Part shown: positions 37,250 to 46,707 of the stretch, one piece after another | How the letters are laid out: each line of letters starts with the position of its first letter | How positions within the stretch are numbered: position 1 is the stretch's first letter | Assembly (NCBI RefSeq): GCF_003937915.1 | Contig: NZ_RHUM01000004.1 | Span: 161,840 to 225,839 of the forward strand | DNA: 64,000 bases | Origin: Erwinia sp. 198 | GTDB taxonomy: Bacteria; Pseudomonadota; Gammaproteobacteria; Enterobacterales; Enterobacteriaceae | Direction: 5' to 3' | Notes under the pieces: generated by a model | The model's database searches: none | The model's input: only the letters and a program-made list of their open reading frames with translations | What the model was told of the DNA's origin: nothing | Position numbers and translations under genes: made by a program

Positions 37250-38674
37250 TTATTTATCCTTTTCCGGCGCGTTTAACTTTTCTTTCACGGCAGACAGAGG
37301 ACGCGCCTGAGTATGACGTGTGCCAGGGCCGCCTTCAGGTTCATCGTGGCCTTCGCCCTGTTTCGGTCCTTTCTTGATCAGGTTAAACAGGTAGATATAG
37401 CCCACGCCGAACACCGACATATAGACCAGGATAAAGGCGAGCAGGCTGATGCTCATATGCATCTCGCCGTGCGCCGATACCGCGTCTTTGGTACGCAGCA
37501 GGCCATAAACCACCCACGGCTGACGACCAATCTCGGTGGTGAACCAGCCTGCCAGCAGCGCGATCAGACCGGAAGGGCCCATCAGCAGCGCGAACCACAG
37601 GAAAGGACGCGAGGTGTACAGGCGTTTGCGATAACGCAGCCACAGGCTGACCACGCCCAGCGTAATCATCAGCATTCCCAGGCCGGCCATCACGCGGAAT
37701 GACCAGAACACGATCAGCGAGTCAGGACGATCCTCTTTCGGGAAGGTCTTCAGCGCCGGTACCTGCTTGTCCAGGCTGTGCGTCAGGATCAGGCTGCCCA
37801 GATAAGGAATTTCCAGCGCGTATTTGGTTTTTTCCTGCTCCATATCCGGGATACCGAACAGGATCAGCGGGGTAGGTTCACCCGGCGGGTTTTCCCAGTG
37901 GCCTTCGATCGCCGCGATTTTCGCCGGTTGATGCTCAAGCGTATTCAAACCGTGGGCATCGCCCAGCACCGCCTGAATTGGCGATACGATCAGCGCCATC
38001 CACAATGCCATAGAGAGCATTTTGCGAATTGCTGGCGTGTCGTTTTTGCGCAGCAGGTGCCAGGCAGCGGAAGAGCCAACAAAGAAGGCGCTCGCCAGGA
38101 AAGCCGCGGTGGACATATGCAGCAGGCGGAACGGGAAGGACGGGTTAAAGACAATCTTAAACCAGTCTACCGGCACGACCAGCCCATCCTGAATGGCATA
38201 GCCCTGCGGCGTCTGCATCCAGCTGTTAGAGGCGAGGATCCAGAAAGTAGAGATGATGGTGCCCAGCGCGACCATGCAGGTCGCGAAGAAGTGCAGGCCC
38301 GGCCCCACGCGGTTCCAGCCAAACAGCATCACGCCCAGAAAGCCAGCTTCAAGGAAGAACGCGGTAAGCACTTCATAGGTCAGCAGCGGACCGGTGATGC
38401 TGCCCGCAAACTGCGAGAAGCCGCTCCAGTTGGTGCCGAACTGATACGCCATCACCAGGCCGGACACCACGCCCATACCAAAGTTGACGGCGAAGATTTT
38501 CGACCAGAAGTGGTACAGGTCGCGATAATCTTCGTTTTTCGTTTTCAGCCACAGACCTTCCAGCACCGCCAGGAAGCTGGCGAGCCCGATGGTGATAGCC
38601 GGGAAGATAATATGGAAGGAAACGGTAAACGCGAACTGTATCCTCGCCAGGTGGAACGCATCTAATCCAAACAT
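37250..38674 (-). CDS. cioA: Cytochrome bd-type (cyanide-insensitive) oxidase subunit I
   Basis: This 474-residue heme-bearing subunit has nine membrane segments. Heme b595 ligand His19 is in SFHIIFP, His186-type ligand in [10 protein letters not shown], and the Met ligand follows in the Q-loop half. The quinol loop is short and total length fits CioA (about 488) and not CydA (522). Quinol oxidation to water by this branch is less coupled but copes with cyanide and high electron flow. That suits a cell running periplasmic sugar oxidation into the quinone pool (inference). Confidence 0.93.
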   Translation of the reverse strand: MFGLDAFHLARIQFAFTVSFHIIFPAITIGLASFLAVLEGLWLKTKNEDYRDLYHFWSKIFAVNFGMGVVSGLVMAYQFGTNWSGFSQFAGSITGPLLTYEVLTAFFLEAGFLGVMLFGWNRVGPGLHFFATCMVALGTIISTFWILASNSWMQTPQGYAIQDGLVVPVDWFKIVFNPSFPFRLLHMSTAAFLASAFFVGSSAAWHLLRKNDTPAIRKMLSMALWMALIVSPIQAVLGDAHGLNTLEHQPAKIAAIEGHWENPPGEPTPLILFGIPDMEQEKTKYALEIPYLGSLILTHSLDKQVPALKTFPKEDRPDSLIVFWSFRVMAGLGMLMITLGVVSLWLRYRKRLYTSRPFLWFALLMGPSGLIALLAGWFTTEIGRQPWVVYGLLRTKDAVSAHGEMHMSISLLAFILVYMSVFGVGYIYLFNLIKKGPKQGEGHDEPEGGPGTRHTQARPLSAVKEKLNAPEKDK

Positions 38675-38880
38675 TGCTGACCTCGATCTAACATAAACTG
38701 CCTTTCTTTTTTATTTACCGCACGTTAACAATAGAGCTGCAGTGCAGGCCCTGTTTATGCGGTTATTTCAACGAAGTTTGATCCTGAGACCAAATCGGGA
38801 GAAGGAGTAGCAACAGTAATAGGAATCTCAGATATAACAGCATGGATCTTTGCGATGAATTGTTTCACCGCTGCGTTAAA

Positions 38881-38908
38881 TTGTTGACTCCTATTGTTAA
38901 ACTATAAT
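38881..38908 (+). promoter_or_regulatory. Promoter-like sequence in a geneless stretch
   Basis: TTGTTG - 16 bases - TATAAT on the plus strand, with no supported gene for the next kilobase. The next plus-strand gene, gntT, starts at 39933. Confidence 0.35.
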
Positions 38909-38953
38909 TACCTCTTGCTACATTTGTGTAAAAATAATGTACTTTTCAGCGTG

Positions 38954-38979
38954 TGAAAACGTTTTCATTACGTTTTCAC
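38954..38979. promoter_or_regulatory. LacI/GalR-type operator-like palindrome with an extra half-site
   Basis: TGAAAACGTTTTCA (38954-38967) is a perfect 14-base palindrome with the central CG typical of LacI-family operators. CGTTTTCAC follows at 38971 and pairs with the left half as a longer inverted repeat. It lies 46 bases after the promoter-like site at 38881. The target gene is unclear; the rest of 38675-39818 shows no supported gene. Confidence 0.5.
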
Positions 38980-39818
38980 GCCTGTGAACGGATGAGTCAA
39001 TAAAAAAGGAAACTTATCTTTTTTTTATAATAGCGCGTAGCACAGAAACTTAACAGAATATCAATCCCGCGAATAAGCGCACAAATTGGAAATTAAACTG
39101 CCGATTAACGCCCCTACAGAAGCTAATGTTATCTTTATGTTGCCATTAGGATTTCTGAGGTTTAAAAATTGCGTGAATGATTGTTATCGCCGGGCTGATA
39201 GTTACCGGGAGCAATCATCTCTACGCAAAGCAATGTAAATGTTAAACCAGAAAAACGCATTTTGATGCATACAGAATTATTTTGTTACATTATCTTTGAC
39301 TTTAAGTCAAATTTGCTTGTTGCAGGTCAAGTAAGCGGGCTGAAAAGTATGTGTGTGGATGTGCCACAGAAAAAGGGAGATGAGGGCCATATTGTTAACA
39401 TTATTACTGATGTATCTGACTTCCACGGCGCTGGCGCAGGCAATTTAGCCATAATGAGCGTGGGGATGCGGCAGGGCAGTTGGCCCACGCTGGCATCGAC
39501 TGCTGGCATTATGAGTGGCTCTCTGCGTCGGGCGTGCTGATATTCGGCAGCCGCACGCTTTTTTTCTCAACGGTTATGGCCGCCCGGATCTATCTGGACG
39601 CTCTGTCTGACTGAGGCAGCTTTTGCGCTCTTTTGCGACGCTGCCGATATCGGTATGTTGATCAAAAGCCAGACCGCTGTTTAAAGCTGGAGCGGCCTTG
39701 CGGTCAGGCCGGTTTCTTCTCAATGTTGTTATCTTCACGTAAAAAAACGGTAGTAACAAAAGTTTGATCTTCATCTCAAATTGTAAATTCCACTGCGGCA
39801 GACCATTTTAGTTGCGCC

Positions 39819-39834
39819 ATGTTACCGTTAACAT
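39819..39834. promoter_or_regulatory. GntR operator of gntT
   Basis: ATGTTACCGTTAACAT is a near-perfect palindrome matching the GntR operator pattern (ATGTTACC-GGTAACAT). It lies 99 bases upstream of the gntT start, so gluconate should induce the permease. Confidence 0.75.
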
Positions 39835-39932
39835 GCCAGCAGCAGGTCAGTACCTGTTTGTTGTTCCCCTACTTACGCCTGCCGCATCCGGCAGAAAAAC
39901 AGAAGCGGCCCACAGGCTGCCGGAGAAACATC

Positions 39933-41249
39933 ATGCCAATACTCTTTGTCGTCATCGGCGTAGCGCTGCTGCTGTTGCTGATGGTTCGTTTCAAGCTAAA
40001 CGGTTTTATCGCGCTGATCCTCGTGGCGCTGGCGGTGGGCGTTATGCAGGGAATGCCCGTTAATAAAGTTATTACCTCAATAAAAGCTGGCGTTGGCGGT
40101 ACGCTGGGCAGCCTGGCGCTGATTATGGGATTTGGCGCAATGCTGGGGAAGCTGCTGGCGGACTGCGGAGGCGCGCAGCGCATCGCCACTACGCTTATCA
40201 ATAAGTTTGGCAAGGATCACATTCAGTGGGCGGTGGTGCTGACTGGCTTTACCGTCGGCTTCGCACTGTTTTATGAGGTTGGCTTTGTGCTGCTGCTGCC
40301 GCTGGTATTGTCCATCGCGGCGGCTGCCCGCGTGCCGTTGCTGTTTGTTGGCGTGCCGATGGCGGCCTCGCTTTCGGTGACGCACGGGTTTCTGCCGCCG
40401 CACCCAGGCCCTACGGCTATAGCAACGCTGTTTCATGCCGATATGGGCAAAACGCTGCTGTACGGCACGCTGCTGGGGATCCCGACGGTGATCCTTGCCG
40501 GGCCGGTGTTTGCACGCTTTTTAAAAGGCATTGATAAGCCGGTGCCGCAGGGGTTGTATAACCCGAAGAGCTTTAGCGAAGCGGAGATGCCGACGTTTGC
40601 GGTCAGCGTCTGGACGGCGCTGGTGCCGGTAGTGCTGATGGCGGTGCGCGCGGTGGCGGAGATGGTGCTGCCAAAAGGGCATGTGTTGCTACCGTACGCG
40701 GAATTTTTCGGCGACCCCATTATGGCCACCCTGATTGCGGTACTGATTGCCATCTTTACGTTTGGGCTGAATCGTGGCCGCACCATGGAGCAAATTACGG
40801 ACACGCTGGGCGATTCCATCAAAATTATTGCCATGATGCTACTGATTATCGGCGGCGGCGGTGCCTTTAAACAGGTTTTGGTCGACAGCGGCGTGGACAA
40901 ATATATCGCCAGCCTGATGGAGGGCAGTTCGGTATCGCCTATTTTGATGGCCTGGTCTATTGCCGCCGCGCTGCGTCTGGCGCTGGGGTCGGCTACGGTT
41001 GCGGCGATCACCGCAGGCGGGATTGTAGCACCAATCATTGTCACCACGGGCGTCAGCCCGGAGCTGATGGTGATTGCGGTGGGTTCCGGCAGCGTGATTT
41101 TCTCGCACGTTAACGATCCGGGTTTCTGGTTGTTTAAAGAGTACTTTAACCTGAGCATCGGAGAGACGCTGCGTTCCTGGTCAGTGCTGGAAACGATTAT
41201 TGCGGTATGTGGACTGGCAGGCTGCCTGCTGTTACAGATGGCGCTTTAA
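39933..41249 (+). CDS. gntT: Gluconate:H+ symporter (GntP family, GntT-like)
   Basis: This 438-residue inner-membrane permease has about 12-14 hydrophobic segments. Family motifs are GFGAMLGKLLADCGGAQRIA near residue 62, LFYEVGFVLLLPL near 111, THGFLPPHPGPTAIA near 148, and SGSVIFSHVNDPGFWL near 385. The start at 39933 has GGAG 8 bases upstream; a longer frame begins inside the GntR operator and is rejected. It imports gluconate made by Gcd. The similar GntU cannot be excluded, but the operator fits gntT. Confidence 0.92.
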   Translation: MPILFVVIGVALLLLLMVRFKLNGFIALILVALAVGVMQGMPVNKVITSIKAGVGGTLGSLALIMGFGAMLGKLLADCGGAQRIATTLINKFGKDHIQWAVVLTGFTVGFALFYEVGFVLLLPLVLSIAAAARVPLLFVGVPMAASLSVTHGFLPPHPGPTAIATLFHADMGKTLLYGTLLGIPTVILAGPVFARFLKGIDKPVPQGLYNPKSFSEAEMPTFAVSVWTALVPVVLMAVRAVAEMVLPKGHVLLPYAEFFGDPIMATLIAVLIAIFTFGLNRGRTMEQITDTLGDSIKIIAMMLLIIGGGGAFKQVLVDSGVDKYIASLMEGSSVSPILMAWSIAAALRLALGSATVAAITAGGIVAPIIVTTGVSPELMVIAVGSGSVIFSHVNDPGFWLFKEYFNLSIGETLRSWSVLETIIAVCGLAGCLLLQMAL

Positions 41250-41540
41250 GCATTTTTAATTTAGCTGTGGAGTTGAAGTCGCGGCAAGCCTGATGTAAGG
41301 CGGAAAGGGCAGATCGGAACACGGACAAGCCGTGCATCCTTCCCTGGAGGCTCGGTTGGCGCGTCCATGCGCCAAACGGTCCGCTTATCCGGTCAGCCCT
41401 TTCTGTCCTCTGACTGTGGCATTGCGGTAAGAGAGTGGCGGCCAGCCCGAAGCAGAGCGATAAAGGTTGTGATGCTGTGCGTAGGGTTGCGGTAGGCCTG
41501 GCGTAAGCGCAACGGCTGCGCCGGTTTGCCCTGTGCCGGT
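41250..41540. other. Geneless stretch after gntT
   Basis: I see no gene, terminator or operator that I can support. Confidence 0.5.
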
Positions 41541-41762
41541 TCAAAACCAGTAAAACCCTTTCGCCATCAGCGCCGCCAGCCCCAACACCGAGGCAATAAG
41601 CACAGCAAATATCAGCCGAAAGTCGGATTTCATTTCCAGACGCAGATTGATGTTTAATTTGTCGATATCGTAACGCATCTCCCGCATATCCGTTCTGATA
41701 TCGCTGATATAGTTTTTGATGTTATCCACGTCAGATTCAGGTTTTGCGATTTTGACCTTCAT
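41541..41762 (-). CDS. Small coiled-coil protein with a C-terminal membrane segment
   Basis: This 73-residue protein has an N-terminal heptad-like helix (VDNIKNYISDIRTDMREMRY) and one membrane helix near the C-terminus, a build like the gene at 24861. Several phage XhlA-like and DUF1640-like proteins share the layout. Function unknown. Confidence 0.6.
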   Translation of the reverse strand: MKVKIAKPESDVDNIKNYISDIRTDMREMRYDIDKLNINLRLEMKSDFRLIFAVLIASVLGLAALMAKGFYWF

Positions 41763-42463
41763 GCCTTCTCTTTTTGCGTTGCTTCCTGCTGAAATGACCG
41801 GCCCGCAAGCCGGGATGATCCGCGTTTACCATGCTGTCTCACCTTGTCGTTTTGCCTCTCCTGAGTGCTGCCGCGCTGGTGTTTCAGGCCAGTGCCGCTT
41901 TGTTGCGGTGCGGATCAACTTTATGCCTCTCATTTTTTCCGGCAATAACGAACAGGCGCTTTTTGGCCGCAGAAGGGTATCGCTTTTTAGCTTTGGATAA
42001 CGGCGAATAAAATAATGAAAATGCATGAAACAAGGCTGGCGTGATTTGCGAGCCGCATCAGCTCGTCTGGCTATCAGAAAGCATCGGTCGACGTGGAAAA
42101 AAACAAAAGTTATTGTTACCGCCAATTTAACTTAAGCAGAGTTATTCTGCCGAATCGATCTCTGTCATTATTCTGCTACTTTAATTGTGGATTAACAGTC
42201 TACGCTTACCTTTTCTTTTTTAACGACTATTTTCCTGGCGCGGTAAGCTTCATTCTTTTTCTTGTCGCAGATTATTTCATGGGTTGCCAGATAACAAGGC
42301 TGGTACGTATAATCTTTTGAATTATCGCGAATTTTTAACTTAAGCCAAATTTTTTGGCGGGGCTGCCGTCGGCCGCTGACGCAGCTTTTCATATTTAGCC
42401 TTGTGGCTGCTTTTTATTATCTGACCGAATGGGCCGGCGCTCGCCTTTGGGGATTATTGCAGT
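41763..42463. other. 700-base stretch without a supported gene
   Basis: AT-rich. Short frames exist (for example 42093-42320), but their composition and lack of ribosome sites make them unconvincing. It separates the metabolic block from the T3SS cluster. Confidence 0.5.
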
Positions 42464-43585
42464 ATGGAAGAACAAACAGACATCGCTTTCCAGGTGCCCG
42501 ATCTGCCGCTGGACGGCATTCCGTCGTCGATTCTGCGGCTGGGTAAAAGGCTGGCGGATACCAAATATCAGGTCGATTTGCTGGGTAAAAACGGCTGGGC
42601 GGAGCTGACCTCAAATCTGCATGGCCTGGAAGCAGGCGGTGAATGGGATGGGGCGGATGACGCGCTGACCTTTTTCAGCAAGATTTTTCCTTTCGCCATT
42701 CTGCCTGCGGAAACCGAGCCGATGGGCGTATTTAACGTGCCGACCGAACGCGTGATTGGGCGCAGCTGGCGCTGGTGGCCTGAACACCTGAACGGCAGCA
42801 GCGAAGCAAGGTTTCTTGAGCATCTTAATGGCCCGTTCGCGGCGGATGGTACCTCCTGGTATTTTTTACCTGCGTTGGGCGTGCTGCTGGCCGCCCAGGG
42901 ACAGGGTCGGGTCAACTACTGTCGCTACCATCATATTCCCACGATACGCGCGCGCGTCAGTCATCTGCATTACCCGCCGGCGGATCGCTTTCGGCTTTAT
43001 CACGTCATGCGGGGTGAAACGCGCCAGAGCTGGGTGGTTTACAACAACCGCTATCTGCAACCCGTGCAGCTGCCGCGCATTACCCTGCCCGCGCTGACCG
43101 CCTACGGCGTGCATAGCGCCAGCTGGCCGCTGACTTTCCCGCCCGTCGCGCGCGTCTTTGACGAGCTGTACCATCCGCAGCAGCTGGGCGACTTTATTGC
43201 GCCGGGCATCGATCTGGAAGCGGTAAAAGGCAGGATCCGGGCAGAGAAAGAGGCCGAGAAGCGCGCGGTGAAACCGGTGAAAATGGCGCTCAGCGATATG
43301 GATATCACTAATATCTGGCCGGTCAGCCTGACGCTTTCCTTCTTTTTTATCCTGGCGCTGGTCGTGGCCGGATTAACCTCCGGCGCGGGCTGGCCGGGCG
43401 GCATCAGCCTGCTGGTTTGCGGCATGGCGGGCAGTCTGCTGCTGTTTATCGCCACGCCGATTTTCCTGGTCAGCAAGCGCCATCACCGCGCCTGGCAGCC
43501 AGAGAAACCACAGGCGGCAGAGACGCCGCCTGTGGAAGAAACGGAAGTCAAAACGCCCGAAGCTACTGCACCAGGCGGTGGCTGA
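42464..43585 (+). CDS. Uncharacterised inner-membrane protein beside the hrp cluster
   Basis: This 373-residue protein has no signal peptide. Residues 1-280 look cytoplasmic (RVIGRSWRWWPEHLNG near 96, LPALGVLLAAQGQGRVNYCR near 135). Two membrane segments follow at about 285-306 and 310-336, then a Pro/Glu-rich tail. I do not recognise the family. Its 3' end overlaps the convergent hrpY gene by 23 bases. No hrp box is seen upstream, so a type III role cannot be claimed. Confidence 0.8.
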   Translation: MEEQTDIAFQVPDLPLDGIPSSILRLGKRLADTKYQVDLLGKNGWAELTSNLHGLEAGGEWDGADDALTFFSKIFPFAILPAETEPMGVFNVPTERVIGRSWRWWPEHLNGSSEARFLEHLNGPFAADGTSWYFLPALGVLLAAQGQGRVNYCRYHHIPTIRARVSHLHYPPADRFRLYHVMRGETRQSWVVYNNRYLQPVQLPRITLPALTAYGVHSASWPLTFPPVARVFDELYHPQQLGDFIAPGIDLEAVKGRIRAEKEAEKRAVKPVKMALSDMDITNIWPVSLTLSFFFILALVVAGLTSGAGWPGGISLLVCGMAGSLLLFIATPIFLVSKRHHRAWQPEKPQAAETPPVEETEVKTPEATAPGGG

Positions 43586-44204
43586 TCGCGTATCTGACGA
43601 TATCGGCGTTGCTGCTGAACTGCATTTTCTCCATCATGCGCGACTTATAGGTGCTGACGGTTTTATTACTGATTGCCAGGGCCTCGGCAATGGCGTTGAT
43701 GGTTTCGCCGTGCGCCAGCATCAGCAGGATCTGGCGTTCGCGGGTCGTCAGCGTCTCGTGCAGCGCGCGGTTGCCGTTCTGGTACTCGGCAAAAACAATT
43801 TCCTGCGCCAGATCATGGTCGATATAGCGCGATCCGCGCGCCACGCTGCGGATCGCCGCCAGCAGCGCGTCCGGATCCTTATCCTTGGTGATGTAGCCGC
43901 CCGCGCCGCAGTTCAGCACGCGACGGGCAATCTGCGGTTCGTTAAACATGCTCAGCACAAGAATGGGCAGATCTTCATACTGCGAGCGGATACGGTTAAT
44001 TAAATCTTCGCCGCTGATGCCGGGCATCGAGATATCCAGCAGCAGCAGATCGAGGCCGCCAAGACGCAGCCTTTCCAGTACCTGACCGCCGTCACCAGCC
44101 TCGCCCACGACGGTGATATGGTCGTCGAGCGCAAATATCTGTTTCAGCCCTTCACGCATCAGAGCGTGATCGTCGGCGATCACTAATCTTATGACATCAT
44201 TCAT
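43563..44204 (-). CDS. hrpY: Response regulator HrpY
   Basis: This 213-residue NarL/FixJ-type regulator has a receiver domain with acidic pair Asp11-Asp12, phospho-acceptor Asp57 (LLLLDISMPG), and a LuxR-type helix-turn-helix (TTRERQILLMLAHGETINAI). In Erwinia and Pantoea HrpX/HrpY switch on hrpS, which with sigma-54 drives hrpL. Its start overlaps the hrpX stop by four bases. hrpS is not in the window. Confidence 0.95.
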   Translation of the reverse strand: MNDVIRLVIADDHALMREGLKQIFALDDHITVVGEAGDGGQVLERLRLGGLDLLLLDISMPGISGEDLINRIRSQYEDLPILVLSMFNEPQIARRVLNCGAGGYITKDKDPDALLAAIRSVARGSRYIDHDLAQEIVFAEYQNGNRALHETLTTRERQILLMLAHGETINAIAEALAISNKTVSTYKSRMMEKMQFSSNADIVRYAISHRLVQ

Positions 44205-45691
44205 CCTGCATCCCTGGTTGCTGACGGAAAATAAGGCTGGTTTTTCAGTGGAAGAGTCAGTTCCAGCTGCGTACCTTCGCCGGGACGGCTGGTGATGGTC
44301 ACCTGACCATTCAGCATATCCACACGCTCTTTGATCCCTAAAAGCCCGAAAGCGTCGTGACGCACGGAGTGCATCTGGAAACCGCGGCCGTTATCGCGTA
44401 CCTGGATCACCAGCGCATCGCGGGTGGTCTGGACGATAATAGAGACCTTACTGGCACGGGCGTGACGGGAAATATTGGTAAGCGACTCCTGCACGATGCG
44501 GAACACCGTGGTCACCACCTGATCGGAGAGCGCTATCGGTTTGCCTTCCGGAACAATCAGCATACAGCTACAGCCGCCGTTTTTGACAAACTCGTCGCGC
44601 AGCCATTCCAGCGCGGGCATCAGCCCCATATTCAGCATATTGGGGCGCAGCCGCGTGGAGACGTCGCGCACCACCTGGATAGTGCTGTCGATCAGCGTCA
44701 TCAGGTAATTCACCTGGCTGGAAACGCGAGCAGGATTTTTGCTTTGCATGCTGATAACCGACAGCCCGGCGCGCAGGCTGGTTAAATGCTGGCCCAGTTC
44801 ATCATGGATTTCCCGCGCGATATGCTTGCGCTCCTGCTCGGTGCGCTCCTGCTGATTGCTGGCGAGCAGGCGCAGCTGATGATGCGCGGCGCGCACTTCG
44901 TTTTCCACTTCCCGCAGCCGCGTTATATCGCGGCCCACGGCCAGGATTGTTACCACTTCGCCTTTCAAATCGTATTCCGGTACGCAGCGCACGTGCAGCA
45001 CCATCGCGCGCTCGCCAAAGCGCGCCTCCAGTTCCGATTCGCTCTTTTCGCCGCTTGCCAGCGTATTGGAAACCAGGCGAAACAGCTGCATACCGGGCTC
45101 ATCAAACGGAATGCTGTCGGTAAGCCGCCAGCCGCGCGCCTTCTCTTCGCTACAGCCGATTAAATCAAGCACGCGCGGATTAGCATAAAGACAGCGCAGA
45201 TCGGTATCGAAGCGGGCGATCAGATCCGGCGAGTTTTCCACCAGCGAGCGAAACTGCTGCTCCTGCTGCAAATAGCGCTCCGTGCGCTGCTTCAGCTCGC
45301 GCACGTCGCGCACCACGCACAGCACCAGCATCTCGCCCTCGTGCTCCCAGGCGCTGGAGTTAACCTCGACCGGGATAATTTCGCCGTTATGCATACGGTG
45401 CTGCGAGGTGAAGCGGATCCCTTCCGGCCGCAGGCTCAGTTTCCACCACAGCGCGGCGACGTCGGGATCCTGCAACTCGCCTTCAATATCGGAATAGCTT
45501 AATCGAATAAGCGCCTGGTAATTATAACCGAGCATTTCGCAGGCTTTATTATTGATATAAGCCAGTTGGGCATTCTGACGCACCAAATAGATGGCGTCGT
45601 TAACGCGGTCAAGCGCGAAGTCGGGCAGAATGGCGCGGCCATTATAAGGCTCTTTACTGACGTTAAGGCTAAATATCTCAGACGAAAGCAT
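44201..45691 (-). CDS. hrpX: Sensor histidine kinase HrpX
   Basis: This 496-residue kinase appears soluble, with no membrane segment. Two PAS domains cover about residues 25-135 and 145-260, followed by a HisKA_3 dimerisation segment with the phospho-His in REIHDELGQHLTSLRAGL and a C-terminal ATPase domain (VRDNGRGFQMHSV, FGLLGIKERVDML). It pairs with HrpY. The PAS domains suggest cytoplasmic sensing of a redox or metabolic signal; the ligand is unknown. Confidence 0.95.
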   Translation of the reverse strand: MLSSEIFSLNVSKEPYNGRAILPDFALDRVNDAIYLVRQNAQLAYINNKACEMLGYNYQALIRLSYSDIEGELQDPDVAALWWKLSLRPEGIRFTSQHRMHNGEIIPVEVNSSAWEHEGEMLVLCVVRDVRELKQRTERYLQQEQQFRSLVENSPDLIARFDTDLRCLYANPRVLDLIGCSEEKARGWRLTDSIPFDEPGMQLFRLVSNTLASGEKSESELEARFGERAMVLHVRCVPEYDLKGEVVTILAVGRDITRLREVENEVRAAHHQLRLLASNQQERTEQERKHIAREIHDELGQHLTSLRAGLSVISMQSKNPARVSSQVNYLMTLIDSTIQVVRDVSTRLRPNMLNMGLMPALEWLRDEFVKNGGCSCMLIVPEGKPIALSDQVVTTVFRIVQESLTNISRHARASKVSIIVQTTRDALVIQVRDNGRGFQMHSVRHDAFGLLGIKERVDMLNGQVTITSRPGEGTQLELTLPLKNQPYFPSATRDAG

Positions 45692-45883
45692 TTCTCTCTC
45701 TGTTTAATGAAAAAGGGATAATAAGCATAAATTATTACAGCTTATCGTGCAGCTCAGAAAAATTTCCTAACCGACTCAGTACAGCAAATATTTTGTCAGG
45801 TGACCATTAACCTGACTCTGAAAATGGTGACGGATCGCAAATAATTAATTATTATGCGCATCAGCCTGCAAAAATCCTGCTCC

Positions 45884-46426
45884 TCAGCCTATCGTGCTTT
45901 TCAGCGATTCACGAACGCGCGACAGGCGCGATTTTACCGTGCCTAATGGTATATTCAGCGAGGTGGCCACGTCCTGGTAGCTACCGTTGCGCTCCACCAG
46001 GATCGTCAGCATCCGCTGCGTCTCTTCCGGCAGGCGATCGATCGACGCGGCCATCACGCTGAGTAACTGATCGTTAGCGATAATATCGCTGGGATCGCAT
46101 TCCTGAATCAGCTCCAGCACGTTGTCTTCATTGATGCTGTCAAAGAGGAAACGGTTCTGATGCGTTTTGTAGTAGTTGCGGATCAGATTGGCAGCGATGC
46201 CAAAAAGCCAGGTTTCCGGCCGCGATGCGCCTAAAAATTTATGGCTGTTGCGCAGCACTTCCACACAGGTCATTTGCGCAATGTCCTCCACGTCCTCCCG
46301 ATTTGAAACACGCTTGCGAATAAAATTATGCAGCTTGCGATTTTGCTGGCAAAGAATTTCCTGCCATAAAACGGTGACCGGGGCTTCAGGGGTAAATGAC
46401 ATTTCAATTGGCGTGGCGGTTAACAT
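45884..46426 (-). CDS. hrpL: ECF sigma factor HrpL
   Basis: HrpL directs RNA polymerase to hrp boxes and so controls all T3SS genes and effectors. The 180-residue protein has sigma region 2 (VSNREDVEDIAQMTCVEVLR, then SRPETWLFGIAANLIRNYY) and region 4 (GSYQDVATSLNIPLGTVKSR). The ATG at 46426 is chosen: GGAG lies 8 bases upstream, and the sigma-54 promoter at 46463-46478 lies inside the longer frame that starts at 46507. It is divergent from hrpJ. Confidence 0.95.
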   Translation of the reverse strand: MLTATPIEMSFTPEAPVTVLWQEILCQQNRKLHNFIRKRVSNREDVEDIAQMTCVEVLRNSHKFLGASRPETWLFGIAANLIRNYYKTHQNRFLFDSINEDNVLELIQECDPSDIIANDQLLSVMAASIDRLPEETQRMLTILVERNGSYQDVATSLNIPLGTVKSRLSRVRESLKSTIG

Positions 46427-46462
46427 TTTTTTGCTCCAGGCATTATTCAGATACGTTGTTAT

Positions 46463-46478
46463 TGCAAAGGGTGTGCCA
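46463..46478 (-). promoter_or_regulatory. Sigma-54 promoter of hrpL
   Basis: The minus strand reads TGGCACACCCTTTGCA, an exact match to TGGCAC-N5-TTGCA. It sits 36 bases before the hrpL ATG, so HrpS-type enhancer protein and RpoN are expected to be needed. Confidence 0.93.
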
Positions 46479-46647
46479 GGCCAAAAAAAAGATGAAATAG
46501 CAGTCATAGCGCGGTTGTTCTGAATTAACTAAGAATCATCTGAGACAAATGTCGACAAAAAAGCAAAAAGAGTTGTGCAAGTTTTTACACTAATAACGGA
46601 GGTTGAAAGTTTCAGCAGGTCGTCTTTTTTTTACTTTTATTTATTGG

Positions 46648-46675
46648 GGAACCGGCTTGGTTTTTTTACCACTTA
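46648..46675 (+). promoter_or_regulatory. Hrp box of the hrpJ operon
   Basis: GGAACC - 15 bases - CCACTTA is a perfect HrpL promoter. It ends 32 bases before the chosen hrpJ ATG and lies inside the longer hrpJ frame, which excludes the earlier start at 46603. Confidence 0.95.
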
Positions 46676-46707
46676 ATCCCATCGCGAAATCAACCTTTGG
46701 GGCCGGG

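Noticed and set aside
39262..39540. 92-codon frame upstream of gntT
   Set aside because: Irregular composition and weak start. A second frame nearby (IDCWHYEWLSASGVLIF, about 39470-39610) looks protein-like but has no start; possibly debris.
42093..42320. 75-codon hydrophobic plus-strand frame
   Set aside because: AT-rich DNA gives Phe/Leu/Ile-rich frames by chance. No ribosome site and no family pattern.
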